A stretch of DNA of 64,000 nucleotides from Diphasiastrum complanatum (GCA_029204225.1 CM055109.1:28538861-28602860), one strand, 5' to 3'; shown: positions 33,253 to 44,205, counted from the first letter of the stretch. The notes: generated by a model from the sequence alone, not told the origin. Program-made: numbers and translations.

Positions 33253-34143
33253 CTATGTTATACAGTTTGTACATTCCATCAGAATTGCAATAGCCAACAA
33301 AAATAGTTTTAAAAGAATGCTCATCAAGTTTCTTTCTATTGGGACATGAGCATAAGCTGTGCATCCAAATACTTTCAAATGTTTGATTGAGGATTTGAAC
33401 CCAGTCGAATCCTCATAAGGAGTTTTGCTGTTAGGAACACCCTTAGTTATGCATCGATTCTGCAAATAAGTTGTTGTTGAAACAGCATGTTGCCAAAATG
33501 ATTTGGGCAAAGAAGCATGTGTGATCATGCATCTAGCAGAATAAGTTGCTGTTGAAACAACATGTTGCCAAAATGATTTGGGCAAAGAAGTGTGTGTGAT
33601 CATGCATTTAGCAGACTCGACTAAGGTTCTATTCTTCCTTTTAGCCAGTCCATTATTTGACTGTGGAGAATAGGAAGCAGCAAACTGTTGCTCGATGCCA
33701 TTGGTTGAGCAGTAATCCTTGAATTCATTTGAAATGTATTCACCACCATTGTCGCTCCTGAGAGCTTTGATTCTTTTGCATGTCTGCAGCTCAGCATTCT
33801 CCTTAAATTTCTTGAAGAACTGGAAAGCTTCAGATTTATGCTTTAGGGAAGAGACAACAGTCCTCCTGGAATAATCATCTATGAAAGTAATAAAGAACTT
33901 TGCATCAAGTAATGATGGTGTCTGCATTGGGCCACATATATCAGCATGCACAATGTCTAATAGATCTTTAGAAATGTGTTCTTGATTGGACTTGAATGGC
34001 CTTCTTGCCTGCTTTCCTTTGATACAACTTGAGCAGACAGGGGGATTGACAACTTCACAGTCTAAATCAAGAACTGAAAAATGTTTAGACATGTTACCTA
34101 TTGATGTATATTTAAGGTGACCAAGTCTATAATGCCAAATCAC
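33253..34143 (-). pseudogene. Copia-4 integrase, with a 25-codon tandem duplication
   Basis: WHYRLGHLKYTSIGNM and CSSCIKGKQARRPF (H-H-C-C zinc end), IVHADICGPMQTPS, FIDDYSRRTVV, LRSDNGGEYISNEF and SYSPQSNNGLAKRKNRTLVE, where the catalytic Glu of the family's GVAERKN is replaced (GLAKRKN). Segment RCMITHASLPKSFWQHAVST occurs twice in frame because of a 75-bp tandem duplication (33466-33540 and 33541-33615). The zinc end and two Asp residues are otherwise conserved. Confidence 0.88.
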
Positions 34144-35390
34144 TTCTTATTCACAGATGTCGAACTGCTTAAAGCACGATCAGTTAAAATATTACAATGA
34201 CTAAGCCTATAGAGATATCCTTGCCTCTTTTTAAGTGCAAGAACTCTCCTACTCCTATCAAGAATTTGATAGGAATCTGTCTGAAGCTCTACCCTATGTC
34301 CTAAATCTATGATTCGGCTGATTATTGACAGTAGATTTGTTGTCAGATTTGGGACATACAATACATTTTGTATAAGCTTCGACATTCCATTCTGAAAATT
34401 CATCCTAACAATACCTTCACCTTCAATTATGTGGGAACTGTTGTCCCCAAGGTGAACAAATTTCTTTGTGCTATAGGGTGAATAGTCAATGAACCACTCT
34501 TGATGGCTTGTCATGTGTTGTGTAGCTCCAGAATCGAGGAACCACTCCTCTGACTGTTCGACATGGTGATGGCTCACCATGAAGACTTCCTGCTCATCAT
34601 CATCTTCGATCTTCTGCTTGGTGTCAGTTGCATGAGCTTGCTGATCCAGCTGCTTCTTCTTCTTGTCGTTGTTGAACTTCAAGACTCGACAGTCCTGGAT
34701 CTCATGATTTGGTCTCTTGCAGTACCTGTTCTTGTTGTTCTGAGCAGGTGGCTGATTCTGGGACTTCTGTGACTGCTTTTGACTGTTGTCAGTTTCTCGA
34801 ACAGCTTTCTTCTTCTGTTGCTTTCTTGAGCCCTTCTTGGAGAATAATGCTTGTGAGTCGTTGATGGAGGATGAAGATGCTCCACCTCTTCTTGTTTCCT
34901 CCTACAGCAGCATAGTTATGACTCTGGATAATGTGATGTCTGAGTGTGTGGAAACCATCATCGCCCAGTTTTCATAGGAAGATGGTAAGCTTGACAATAA
35001 GGTCATACCAGCATCAAAGTCTTCAATTGCTGAACCTATTGCTGCCATCTGATCCATTAGAGTCTTAAATTCATTTATGTGATTCTGAACAGAATCACCA
35101 TCTAACATTCTGAGAGAGAAAAATTTTCTCCTCAGATGCAGTTTCAAAGTGACATCCCTCACTTCATATAATGTACTCAATATATCCCAAGCTTCTTTCG
35201 ATGATTGGGCTTTTCGGATATGACCAATTTGTGTGTCGGAGATGTTAAGGGTGATCAAGGGAAAAGCCTTGCCATCCCTAAGCTTCCATTTGGAAATGGC
35301 TTGCTCATCGACACTGGGAAGTAGTTCGATTCCAGCGACTATTTCCCATAATTCTTTGGCCATCAATACTACTCGCATTTTAAAGTTCAT
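34140..35390 (-). pseudogene. Copia-4 gag and protease
   Basis: Gag at 35390-34902: WEIVAGIELLPSVDEQAISK, SSKEAWDILSTLYEVRDVTL and TLLSSLPSSYENW, the UBN2 signatures. A zinc-knuckle region at about 34680-34780 is decayed. Protease at 34682-34140: EEWFLDSGATQHMTSHQEWF with intact D-S-G-A-T, ending VLYVPNLTTNLLSI. Frames are broken between gag and protease. Confidence 0.85.
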
Positions 35391-35585
35391 AAATGGTAAT
35401 TCGAACCATCCAGTTTCTCTACCATTAGAGCAGACTGTGATTGTGAATCCATTTGGAATTTTAAAATGAGTATATGCAGATAGTAGATTAATATGACTGA
35501 AAATAATAATAGCAATTGCCTACACTATGTCAAAACAACTGTTCTGAAATTATATGCTCTAGATCAGCCTTTAGGAATCAGAAAA

Positions 35586-35600
35586 CGTGCTCTGATACCA
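35586..35600 (-). other. Copia-4 primer-binding site
   Basis: Minus strand TGGTATCAGAGCACG directly after the LTR end at 35601. Confidence 0.85.
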
Positions 35601-36575
35601 TACTGGAAATCGGGCAGCTTGGTGAGACTGAGATTTCTCGGTGCATACAAACTATGTTTATTGGATTCGGGCAGATCGGGTCTGCCTTACTTGATCACAG
35701 CTTCGAAGTCATTGGATCTATGCAATCGATTCCATAGCCATGCACAAAATTATAGTGAAAATTTTAGCTTTGTGGAAGCGTTGAACTAAATGCAGTGATC
35801 AGAGCAAGAAATCAAGCAGTGTTATCAGTCATATGAAATGATAAAATCTACAAAACAATGAATCTGTAAGTATGAATATGTTTGAATATGCAATCACCTT
35901 ACACAAACTAAATTGTTGGAACAATGATGGATTAGTCGCGTAGAGATACAATATAATTTGCAAAACAGATCAGGCGCGTTCTTCTTGATACAATACTCTG
36001 TGATGACGGAGAAGAACAATACAATTGCGCTCTGAATGAAATTACTGATCTACTGATTCATCGATCTTAGATGAATATGTACACATGGCTAACTAATTAA
36101 AAGAATGGTTAACACATACTTTACAAATTAGGATTAAGGCACTAATTGTTGTTGCACGTCGCTTTCAATCAACATCTGATTTAGTTAGAGATGTCGGACA
36201 CGTCGATGACTTCGTACAAGTCAGAGATCATGGACAAGCTGCAATACGTCGGACAACTCAATGACGTGGAAGTCGATGACTTCGATGTCGGACAAGTTGA
36301 AGGCGTCAGAGATGTCGAAGACTTCGGACAAGTCGATGACGTGAAAGTCGAGGATGCGGACGTTGAATAGGTTGGAGACGTCGAAGATGTCGATGACTTT
36401 TGACAAGTCGATGACGTGGACGTCGGATAACTTGAAGACGTCGGACATGTCGATGTAGACTGTCATCAACTTTCCTTGTATTTCTGCAGATGTCGCGACT
36501 ATGCAAATATTTACAACAGCTATAAATGAATCTAGATTAGCATGAAATAAGGATGGAGAGGATAGAAATCCAACA
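35601..36575 (-). repeat. Copia-4 5' LTR with internal minisatellite
   Basis: 975 bp; on the minus strand starts TGTTGGATTTCTATCC. Contains at about 36185-36475 an array built from GTCGATGAC, GTCGGACAAGT and GAAGACGTCG variants. The outer end is supported by the TSD and by restoration of the transposase frame outside it. Confidence 0.75.
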
Positions 36576-36975
36576 AATGAGGGGCAGTGAAACGGGACGA
36601 GGATGCACTCCCTCTCCTTGTGCGTGCCAGCCAAGCAGGCGGCAACTCGGGGTCAGCCACATAAGGAGCGGTGCAAAACCGGAGAACACCCTCCGAAATG
36701 GTGTTCTCCCCCGCCACAAGATGTGGCCCATAGGTGTCCAATAGTCGCTGCCTAACGGGGACGGACATGCTGCCACAAGGTGCAACATTTATGGTGGCAC
36801 CATTTTTGGCACGTGCACCGAGCAGGTGGCCTTTAAGGCGAGTGAGGGTGGCAATGAACTCGACCAGGCCATATCGGCAACGCACGACCTTTGCACCGGT
36901 CTTGTTGGACTTGTCGGCAACCCGCCTGACAACGTCCACCTCGTCCCACAGATCGGCAAGGTTGGATTGCACCAT
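36576..36975 (-). pseudogene. hAT-1 transposase copy CD, N-terminal part
   Basis: Starts at the ATG at 36973-36975: MVQSNLADLWDEVDVVRRVA, then the zinc-finger region RCRYGLVEFIATLTRLKGHL, in which the second Cys is Gly, and DTYGPHLVAGENTISEGVLR, AWLARTRRGSASSSRFTAPH. It is interrupted there by Copia-4 and resumes at 32362. Confidence 0.82.
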
Positions 36976-37249
36976 TGCGATGGAGGGAACTGTGAAAAAA
37001 AGGCAGAGACAATCGTGAATGCGATAGGAGGCGGAAAGCTGGAAATAAAACAACGACGACGGAAACACCAGTAGCAGGGCGGAAGGCAACAGATCAAACT
37101 CAAAGACAGGGCGCGTACAGCGGGGAGGCCGTGAAATGGAATCAGAGAAAGAAGGCAGGGAGGGCGCGGACAACAGTGAGGGAGAGAGATGAAGTGAGGG
37201 GGGTGGGTAGTTTAGCTTTAAAAAATAAAATTAATAATGAAAATATTAT

Positions 37250-37330
37250 TTAATTTTGGTTGGTGCCGTGGTACCAGTATGGTGCCGAGGTACCGGGATC
37301 CGCGGTTCCCAGTACCACAGCATCCATGAT
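37250..37330 (-). promoter_or_regulatory. hAT-1 CD subterminal palindrome array
   Basis: Several GGTACC and GGATCC palindromes within 80 bases, next to (TA)n. Same code as at the ends of copies A, E, G and the 55588 MITE; likely transposase-binding sites (inference). Confidence 0.6.
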
Positions 37331-37332
37331 AT

Positions 37333-37375
<43 letters not shown>

Positions 37376-37469
37376 GGTACCGCAGTACCAGTAGGATCCG
37401 CGGTACTCGTAGGTACCGTTGGAATTATGATATATATATATATATATCTATATATATCAATATATATAT
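37331..37469. repeat. (TA)n tracts around a 60-bp hAT-1 end remnant
   Basis: TA runs at about 37334-37371 and 37431-37469 flank GGTACCGCAGTACC...GGATCCGCGGTACTC (37375-37430), a scrap of a third terminus lying between copies CD and E. Confidence 0.8.
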
Positions 37470-39463
37470 CATAGATCCAGTGGTACCAGGATCCGCAGAT
37501 CCCGGTATCGCGGATCCACTGTGGTACCGCGGATCCATACTGATCCGCGGTACCACAATATATATTATTTTTTTAACATATAATATTTTTTAATATTTAA
37601 TATATTATTATATATTATTTTAACCTAATCCCCCCCCCTCGCTTCATCTCTCTCCCTGCCCGTCGCCCTACTGTCCGTGCCCTCCCTCCTGTCCGCGCCC
37701 TCTCTGTTGTATGCCCATCGCCCTACTGTCCGCGCCCTCCCGGTTGTCTTCGCATTGCACTGATCGCGTCCGCCCCTGCTATTGCTATTTCGGCCTTTGT
37801 TGTGGTTTTTTCAAGCCTTTCGACTCCTATCGCACCCACAGAGATCTCTGCCTTCTTTCCCCAGTCCCTTCTACAGAGATGGTGCATTCCAACCTTGCCG
37901 ATCTGTGGGACGAGGCGGACATTGTTAGGCGGGTTCCCGACAAGTCCAACAAGTCCGGTGCAAGGATCGTGCGCTGTCGATATTGCTTGGCTGAGTTCGT
38001 TGCCACCCTCACTCGCCTTAAAGGCCACCTACTCGGCGCACGTGTGAGAGATGGTGGCACACTGAATGCTGCCCCTTGTGCCAGCATGTCCGTTCTCGTC
38101 AGGTAGCGACTTTTGGATACCTACGGGCCACGTCTTGTGGCGGGGGAGAACACTAGAGGGTGTTCTTCGGTTTTGCACCGCTCCTTACGTGGTTGACCCC
38201 GAGTTGCTGCCTGCTTGGCTGGCACGCACGAGGAGAGGGAGTGCATCCTCGTCCAGTCCCTTTGCCCCTCATCCCCCTCAGACAGTTCTGCCTCACGCAC
38301 CCCCATCTGCACCCATTCCGGTGGATCCCGTCCCACCGCGTCCGCCAGTTGCCACTGTGGTTCCACCACCACCTACTGTTGCTCGCACTCCCCCAGTTTA
38401 CGACTTTCTCATGGACTCTCCGCCTCTCGAGCAGGAACAGGCCCCGAATGCCAGTGACGAGGCCTTCCAGGATGTTGAGGAGATCCCTTCCTCCCTCCCT
38501 TCACATCCGGATGACCTCCCTACCCAGCAGTTTTCGTATCCCATGCCAGATGTCCACCCTCCACCAGTGTACCCCACTTACGCTGTTGCACCCATCTCGG
38601 CCAGTGCATCCCACTCTCCCCATTCCACGTCTACAGCTGATGCATCCACTAGTGCCCAGCCTGTCGCGTCATCATCCATTCCCGTCACGTTCAGTGCACC
38701 GTGCTAGAGGTCCGCTACCCGTCGCCCAGCTGGGAGAGTTCTTAGGCAGCAGAGCATTCGCGACGCGCATCAGCCGCACATGGATAGAGAGGCCACACAG
38801 GCCGTGGCCAGTCTGATTTATGAGCTGAACCTTCCATTTGCCATCACCGACTCTGAGCCTTTCAGAAGGGCCTTCCACCTTGCACAGTCTGTCAGCCCTA
38901 GCTAGAGAGTCCCTAGTTCAAAGGTTGTTCGCACACACATGCTGAGGGATAGGGTCGAGTCATTGTCTAGAGAGACCTCTGCGTCGCCATTGGGCCACTT
39001 ACGGTTGCAGCATCATGTCCGATGGCTGGACTGATGTCAGGAGGAGTCCGATCCTCAACATATTGGTCTCCAACTGCATGGGCACACAGTTTTTGAGGGC
39101 AGTGGATTGCAGCAGGGGGGGGAGAGTCATATCTGCAGAGTTCATGTTTGATGTCATCAGGTCTTCCATCCTGTCCATAGGCCCACAGCACGTTGTCACG
39201 GTGGTGACGGACAATGCCACGAACTGCATTCAGATGGTTGTACTGCTAGAGGCCGAGTTCCCTCACATTGTTCATACCCCCTGTGCCGCGCACGGCATAG
39301 ACCTTCTGATGGCGGACATAGGTGCACTTCCCTCGGTTAGAGCCATCGTCCGTGAGGCCCTCTTCCTGGTCACCAGGAAGAGGCGTGTTCTTGCCATGTT
39401 CCGGGTGTTCAGCCATTTGACCTCCGTAAGCCATGTTAGAAATCCATAAATCATAATATAGAT

Positions 39464-39535
39464 GGGCAGACTAGGATTCAAACCCAGGACCTCCCTCATA
39501 CCGGATGGGATGCTCTACCACTGAGCTATCCGCCC
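39464..39535 (-). ncRNA. tRNA-like sequence in the TRIM 3' LTR
   Basis: Minus strand: 5' arm GGGCGGA pairs with TCTGCCC; D arm GCTC-AGTGGTA-GAGC; A box TAGCTCAGTGG; T arm CTGGG-TTTGAAT-CCTAG with B box GGTTTGAATCC. The anticodon arm is imperfect (TCCC/GGGA with an 11-base loop), so it is not a working tRNA. It has the internal promoter pattern of pol III. Confidence 0.8.
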
Positions 39536-39723
39536 TGTTTGATAGTTCTCTCTAGAGTGTGGATTGATATTCCAACACCCCCCCTCAAGCCACACTTGGT
39601 TGGGGTCCTAGCTGTCACTTGCCCCACAACTTGGGCCACCTAACCATGGCTTTGACACCATGAACTGTTAGGTCTAACTTGGCTTTGATACCATGTTAGA
39701 AATCCATAAATCATAATATGGAT

Positions 39724-39795
39724 GGACAGACTAGGATTCGAACCCAGGACCTCCCTCATACCGGATGGGATGCTCTACCACTGAGCTATCCGCCC
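39724..39795 (-). ncRNA. tRNA-like sequence in the TRIM 5' LTR
   Basis: As in the other LTR, with a consensus B box GGTTCGAATCC and acceptor arm GGGCGGA/TCTGTCC. In the 5' LTR it could drive pol III transcription through the element (inference). Confidence 0.8.
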
Positions 39796-42700
39796 TATTT
39801 GATAGTTCTCTCTAGAGTGTGGATTGATATTCCAACAAGCCAGCCCCCACACGCTTTGCATTCGACTTGGTGGTCATCGACCGTTTGATCAGGTGCAGGG
39901 CACAGCTTCTACAGATGGTTGCCAGTGATCTTTGGTGTGCCAGTATGTTTCCGCGCACTGAGGATGGGGAGCACTTTTCTTCCACGGTGAGGGGAGACCA
40001 GTTCTGGAGGGATGCACAGACATTGTCAGGACTGCTTCGACCACTCTACATTGTGCTCCGCATGGCTGACAGCGAGGGGTCGACACTTGGACTGGTATAT
40101 CAGCTCATGGACCGGATTGGACAGTTCCTGCAGCTGCCCATCTTGCAGCCAGAGAGGTAAGCAGTATAGTAATGTAATTGGCCTTTATCTTTTCAGTACT
40201 TGCTAGTTTGTTTTTCTGTCAATGTTAAGTTTTTTCGTAATGCCCTAAACCACATGCCTCTCACCTGCAGGATGACCGAGCTGAAGTTCATCTGGGAGAC
40301 GCGGTGGAACTACTTCCACAGGAGCATCCACAACGTTGCACACATACTGCATCCCCTCTTCCTCTCTCCGACACAGATCGCAGACAGGGAGCTCGAGGCC
40401 GATTGGCTTCAGTACATTCACAGAGTGGGTCCACACATAGGTTTGGATCCTATCAGGCTCATGGAGGAGCTCGCTGCATTTCATTTCGGCATGGGCACAT
40501 TCGGCCACCCCGCTGCTCAGGATCCAGAGAGGAGGCAGCTACCCATTACCTGGTGGACCATGTTCGGTAGCACATATCCATCTATACAGCGTCTTGCACT
40601 GCGTGTCCTTTCTCAGGTATGCATCTCATTTTATCCTCCATTGCTGTGTTTCGTTGAAGTTCCACCCGTGCCACAATGTGCTGAAGTATTTCAATGCACG
40701 TACCACAGGACTGTGCTGCCTTCGTGTGTGAGCGTAATTGGAGCACATGGGCACTCATTCACACGAGGAGAAGAAACTGGTTGTCAGTGAGTCAGTTGGA
40801 GCGGTTGGTGTTCTGTAGCACCAACGCAGGTCTCGCCAGGAGACTTTCGACCATTACGAGCGCATTGCAGGTGATAAGCTATTCTCCCATAGCAGTTTGG
40901 TTGACTCCTGGTATGTTAGTTTCATTTCTTGATAGAGTTGTCTCTCTAACATGCAAATTTTAAACCTTGCAGACGAAGATATCTGATTTGGAGCGCCAGG
41001 TTGACTTGCCTACAGACAGCACCCATCCCATGCCTGCAGATGACCTGGGCACACAGTTGATGGCAGAGAGAGAGAGGGAGCTTGCCGAGATGAGAGAGAG
41101 AGAGAGCTCGGGCTTGAGCACAGAGAGCCTCCATTGTACGAGGCAGATGAGCCAGTGTCAGAGGATGATCAGGATGAGGATGAGCCCATTCGGGTTGTGT
41201 TGGCCAGATCAGTGCGGGATGAGGCATATGATACAGGTGTTGGGCACACGCCTAGAGCAGGGGTCACAGGTGCATCACGTGGTAGAGGTGGGACACATGC
41301 CATAGATTATACCGGGAGACGGGCAGGGCACACAGGGGGGGCCAGTGGCATACCTTCTTATGTTGATATGATGGAGGAGGCTCTTGATAGGGGGCAGAGT
41401 GATTTGGGTTTACCTTCCGCAGCTGCTTGGATGCGTGCATCACAGAGCCATAGGCATTTCTATGACAGCACACCAGAGGAGTCACCAGATGACTTTGATT
41501 GTACCGATTGGCAGGCCATGCAGAGTCCGCATGGTGCACAGGATGAGGCACGAGATGATCCAGAGGATGGTGCACATGATGAGTCCCAGAGCCCAGAGCA
41601 TTTGTATTCGGATGCCCAGCTGGACGACTTGATTGCAGACTTGGATTTAGAGGCCCAGCAGATGCCGAGCGTCAGGGCGCCCCCATCCTCTCTAGCCAGC
41701 ATGCCCTACACAGAGTCTCAGCCAGAGCAGCTACACGAGGTGCCTGCAGTTCCTCCAGTTCCTCAGAGGGTGTATGTGCACCTCCAGTGCCACCGATACC
41801 GTTGAGGCCTGCAGCCCCTTCATCGCCATCCACTTTTGCAGCAGCCGGTCTCCATGGCAGGCCACCATCTGTGCCCAGATCTTCTCTTGCAGCGCCCACA
41901 TCTACAGACGCTCCTCCAGTGGCGGCACCCACAACACATCCTCCTCCATTGGCAGCACCCACGGCACCGGCTCCTCCTTTGGCAGCACCCAGGATGTACC
42001 AGTATCGGCCACCGCAGCGCCCCTTTCAGTACTTATCGCCGTTGTACTTGCCTCCTGCAGGGACGGCCCCTCCACATCCAGTTCCTCCACCAGCAGCAGG
42101 CCCACGGGCACACACTCCTCGGACCTATCCTCCACTATCAGCTGCACAGGGACACCCATCTTTGGCTACTCTATCCCAGCCGGCCGCAGCTTGGGCCCAG
42201 CCTAGCCAGCCAGGTGATCTGTATGGGGGTGATGAGGCATTGACGGCTCCCCTCGTCCGCAAGAGGCCATAAAGGCCCAAGGGTGCACCGAACAAGGAAG
42301 GCAGGGCACAGAAACTCCCAGGGAAGAGAGGACGACCTCGCAGGGCTCCAGTTGCTGGTAGAGGTGCAGTATTACAGCCAGCTGCAGCAGGTGTTGTTGG
42401 TTTAGCCTGCTTGGGGGCTGATGCGGAGGCAGATTGGGAGGATGAGGATGACGAGTCTTCCCCCTCGGATACACAACCCATGCCAGTACCAGACATGCAT
42501 AGATATCAGTTGCGAGAGTCAGCTCGGAGCCCTGAGTTGTCTCCGGAGCATTCATCTGAGTTTGAGGCAGAGCATTGATTGTAGCTCTGTCATTTTATTT
42601 TCAGTAGTTTGATATCATGTTCCATGTTTGGCGGCCAGATGGTCGAACACTGTATTCAGACCATTTTCCATACTATATTCAGTGTTGGACGTACTTTATT

Positions 42701-43080
42701 CGCTGCACATTTTGTATTTGTCGATTTGTAATTGTTATGCTTTGTTTTCAATTTTATTTCGAATGGTATGTGCGTAATTACAATTAGTTTCAACTGCATA
42801 GATTGATAGCAGATGCACAACATAGAAATACAACCCCCTTAATAGCATTTCATAAACACATACATTACATTGCAATACACCACCAGGCACGCGTTGCACA
42901 AAAAAAACACCGTACATTAATTCATCAGATGTATCAAAATTACAATACGTATTCCCTCCATATATGGCTGGGGCTGTTCTTTACACTATGTTAGACACTA
43001 AATGCTGCCACATCTACTGCCGAAAATTACATAACAACAATCAACCACATACGGCCAGACCCCATCTATTCTAGACATTC

Positions 43081-43488
43081 CTATGGATCCTCCACTGACT
43101 CCTCGCCCTTATCAGTTGCATTGTTCTGACGCTCTCGCTCTGCCTCCCGGTTAGCTCGTGCTGCCTCTTGGTTAGCATGACGGCGGGTAGCCCTTTCCTT
43201 GACCATGCTGAGCTGCCGCCGTGTGAAGTTCATTCCGATTTGCTCATCCAAATCCAGCTCGACAGCGGGGGCGGGGGGCACAGCGCGGGCTGGGTGCTCT
43301 GGCTCCGGATTTCTCTGCTGAGCCTGTCGCAGCATCTCTGCAATGTCTGCCTCTTGCTTCCGATGCCTTTCGTTGTGCCTTCGGACATCTTCCGAGCTTC
43401 CTCCTGGCTTCACCCTCAGTCCTCGGTGGTATGCGCTCCGCCATCTCACGACACCCTGTTGCTCGAAATGGCTCTCACAGCCTCTCAC
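43081..43488 (-). pseudogene. hAT-1 second ORF, copy E: small charged coiled-coil-like protein
   Basis: About 135 codons ending GEESVEDP at 43081, convergent with the transposase. Visible blocks: RRHNERHRKQEADIAEMLRQ, a Pro-rich spacer, DEQIGMNFTRRQLSMVKERA and NQEAARANREAERERQNNAT; strongly charged, likely helical. The true start is probably MAERIPPRTEGEARRKL (43444), put out of frame by a 2-bp deletion at about 43390. Counterparts occur at 31441-31632, 44900-45075, 47110-47434 and 50312-50350 in the same relative place. No known family recognised. Confidence 0.6.
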
Positions 43489-43790
43489 AGCCTCTCAATG
43501 GCTCTCACTGGCTCTCTCACAGCCTCCCTCTCACAGCCTCTCACTCGGTCTGTGACACAGCCTCTCACAATGCCTCTCTCTCACAGCCTCTCACTGGCTC
43601 TCTCTCATAGCCTCTCACAGCCTCTCAATGGCTCTCACTGGCTCTCTCACAGCCTCCCTCTCACAGCCTCTCACTCGGTCTGTGACACAGCCTCTCACAA
43701 TGCCTCTCTCTCACAGCCTCTCACTGGCTCTCTCTCACAGCCTCTCACAATGCCTCTCTCTCACAGCCTCTCACTGGCTCTCTCACTGTC
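43481..43790. repeat. 130-bp tandem repeat of CCTCTCAC-type units
   Basis: Two full 130-bp copies (43481-43610 and 43611-43740) and a partial third, each made of CCTCTCACAG, GGCTCTCACTG and TCGGTCTGTGACACAG submotifs. Shorter versions at 44815-44880, 47470-47525 and 57230-57350 mark this as hAT-1 sequence upstream of the second ORF. Confidence 0.85.
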
Positions 43791-43871
43791 TCGTGAGTGC
43801 CTATTTAACCCCACAGCCTATTTCCCCATTTGCATTTGTTGATGATCCCATGTGCTACTGTACCTCTCCCA

Positions 43872-44205
43872 TGTATTGCTCCCCCACATGCTGCAGTCCG
43901 ATTGGGTCCATGGTTTACTCCTCCACAGTGCCTATGTGACGGTGTACCTGGCCGGATGTATTGCTCCCCCACATGCTGCACTCCGATTGGGTCCATGGTC
44001 TGCTCCCCCACAGTGCCCATGTGACGGTGTACCTGCCCCATGTATTGCTCCCCCACATGCTGCACTCCGATTGGGTCCGTGGTCTGCTCCCCCACAGTGC
44101 CCATGTGATGGTGTACCTGTCTGGATTTACTGCCCCCCCACATGCTGCACTCCCATTGACCACCAAGTCTGCTCTCCCACAGTGCCCCCAGTACAGTCCC
44201 CCTGT
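43872..44205. repeat. 84-bp tandem repeat, four copies
   Basis: Units starting TGTATTGCTCCCCCACATGC at 43872, 43957 and 44041, and a diverged one at 44125. Single copies occur in the corresponding arms at 44640-44760, 47625-47710 and 57040-57180. Confidence 0.85.

Larger units (their letters stand above)
32363..36575 (-). mobile_element. Copia-4: Ty1/Copia element with deleted 3' half
   Basis: Right (5') LTR 35601-36575 and primer-binding site 35586-35600. Gag, protease, integrase and the first half of RT follow leftward. A truncated 3' LTR (32363-32478) is fused directly to RT at about 32479. Flanks gatga (32358-32362) and aatga (36576-36580) give a 5-bp TSD with one mismatch. Confidence 0.85.
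31633..37330 (-). mobile_element. hAT-1 copy CD, interrupted by Copia-4
   Basis: The transposase N-terminal half lies at 36576-36975 and the linker plus DUF659 half at 31633-32362, on the minus strand, separated by Copia-4 (32363-36575). The outer terminus at 37250-37330 has the GGTACC palindrome array and abuts (TA)n at about 37331. The inner end is truncated at about 31632. Confidence 0.8.
39434..39837 (-). mobile_element. TRIM: 404-bp mini LTR retrotransposon with tRNA-like LTRs
   Basis: Two 144-bp LTRs (39434-39577 and 39694-39837) around a 116-bp interior with no coding capacity. On the minus strand the primer-binding site TGGTATCAAAGCC (39681-39693) follows the right LTR directly and a purine tract GGCTTGAGGGGGGG precedes the left. 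A perfect 5-bp TSD AGCCA lies at 39429-39433 and 39838-39842; removing the element restores the transposase codons LRKPAPTRF. Non-autonomous; it would need another element's enzymes. Confidence 0.92.
37879..42580 (+). pseudogene. hAT-1 transposase, copy E (all four exons)
   Basis: Exon 1 (37879-40158): MVHSNLADLWDEADIVRRVP, zinc finger RCRYCLAEFVATLTRLKGHL, Pro-rich linker, DUF659-like region, SDGWTDVRRSPILNIL, VVTDNATNC, AHGIDLLMADIGALP. Exon 2 (about 40271-40616): MTELKFIWETRWNYFHRSIH to ALRVLSQ. Exon 3 (about 40712-40869): CERNWSTWALIHTRRRNWL, hAT dimerisation type. Exon 4 (from 40974): ISDLERQVDLPTDS, acidic Asp/Glu-rich, then Pro/Ala repeats, KRP*RPKGAPNK and KRGRPRRAP AT-hook-like motifs, acidic end. 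Stops at about 38104, 38706, 38903 and 42270 plus frameshifts disable it. SDGWTD, VTDNATN and CERNWS are where hAT catalytic Asp/Asp/Glu are expected (analogy). Confidence 0.82.

Noticed and set aside
39464-39535. Functional tRNA gene
   Set aside because: The anticodon arm does not form a normal 7-base loop, and the sequence occurs in both LTRs of a TRIM, so it is a tRNA-derived promoter-like module.
43168-43842. Long + strand frame rich in LTASHSLSQPL repeats
   Set aside because: Produced entirely by the CCTCTCACAG tandem array and antisense to the better-supported second ORF; no family resemblance.
43872-44205. Regularly spaced repeats as a CRISPR-like array
   Set aside because: The whole 84-bp unit repeats without unique spacers, and the DNA is plant nuclear; it is a transposon subterminal array.
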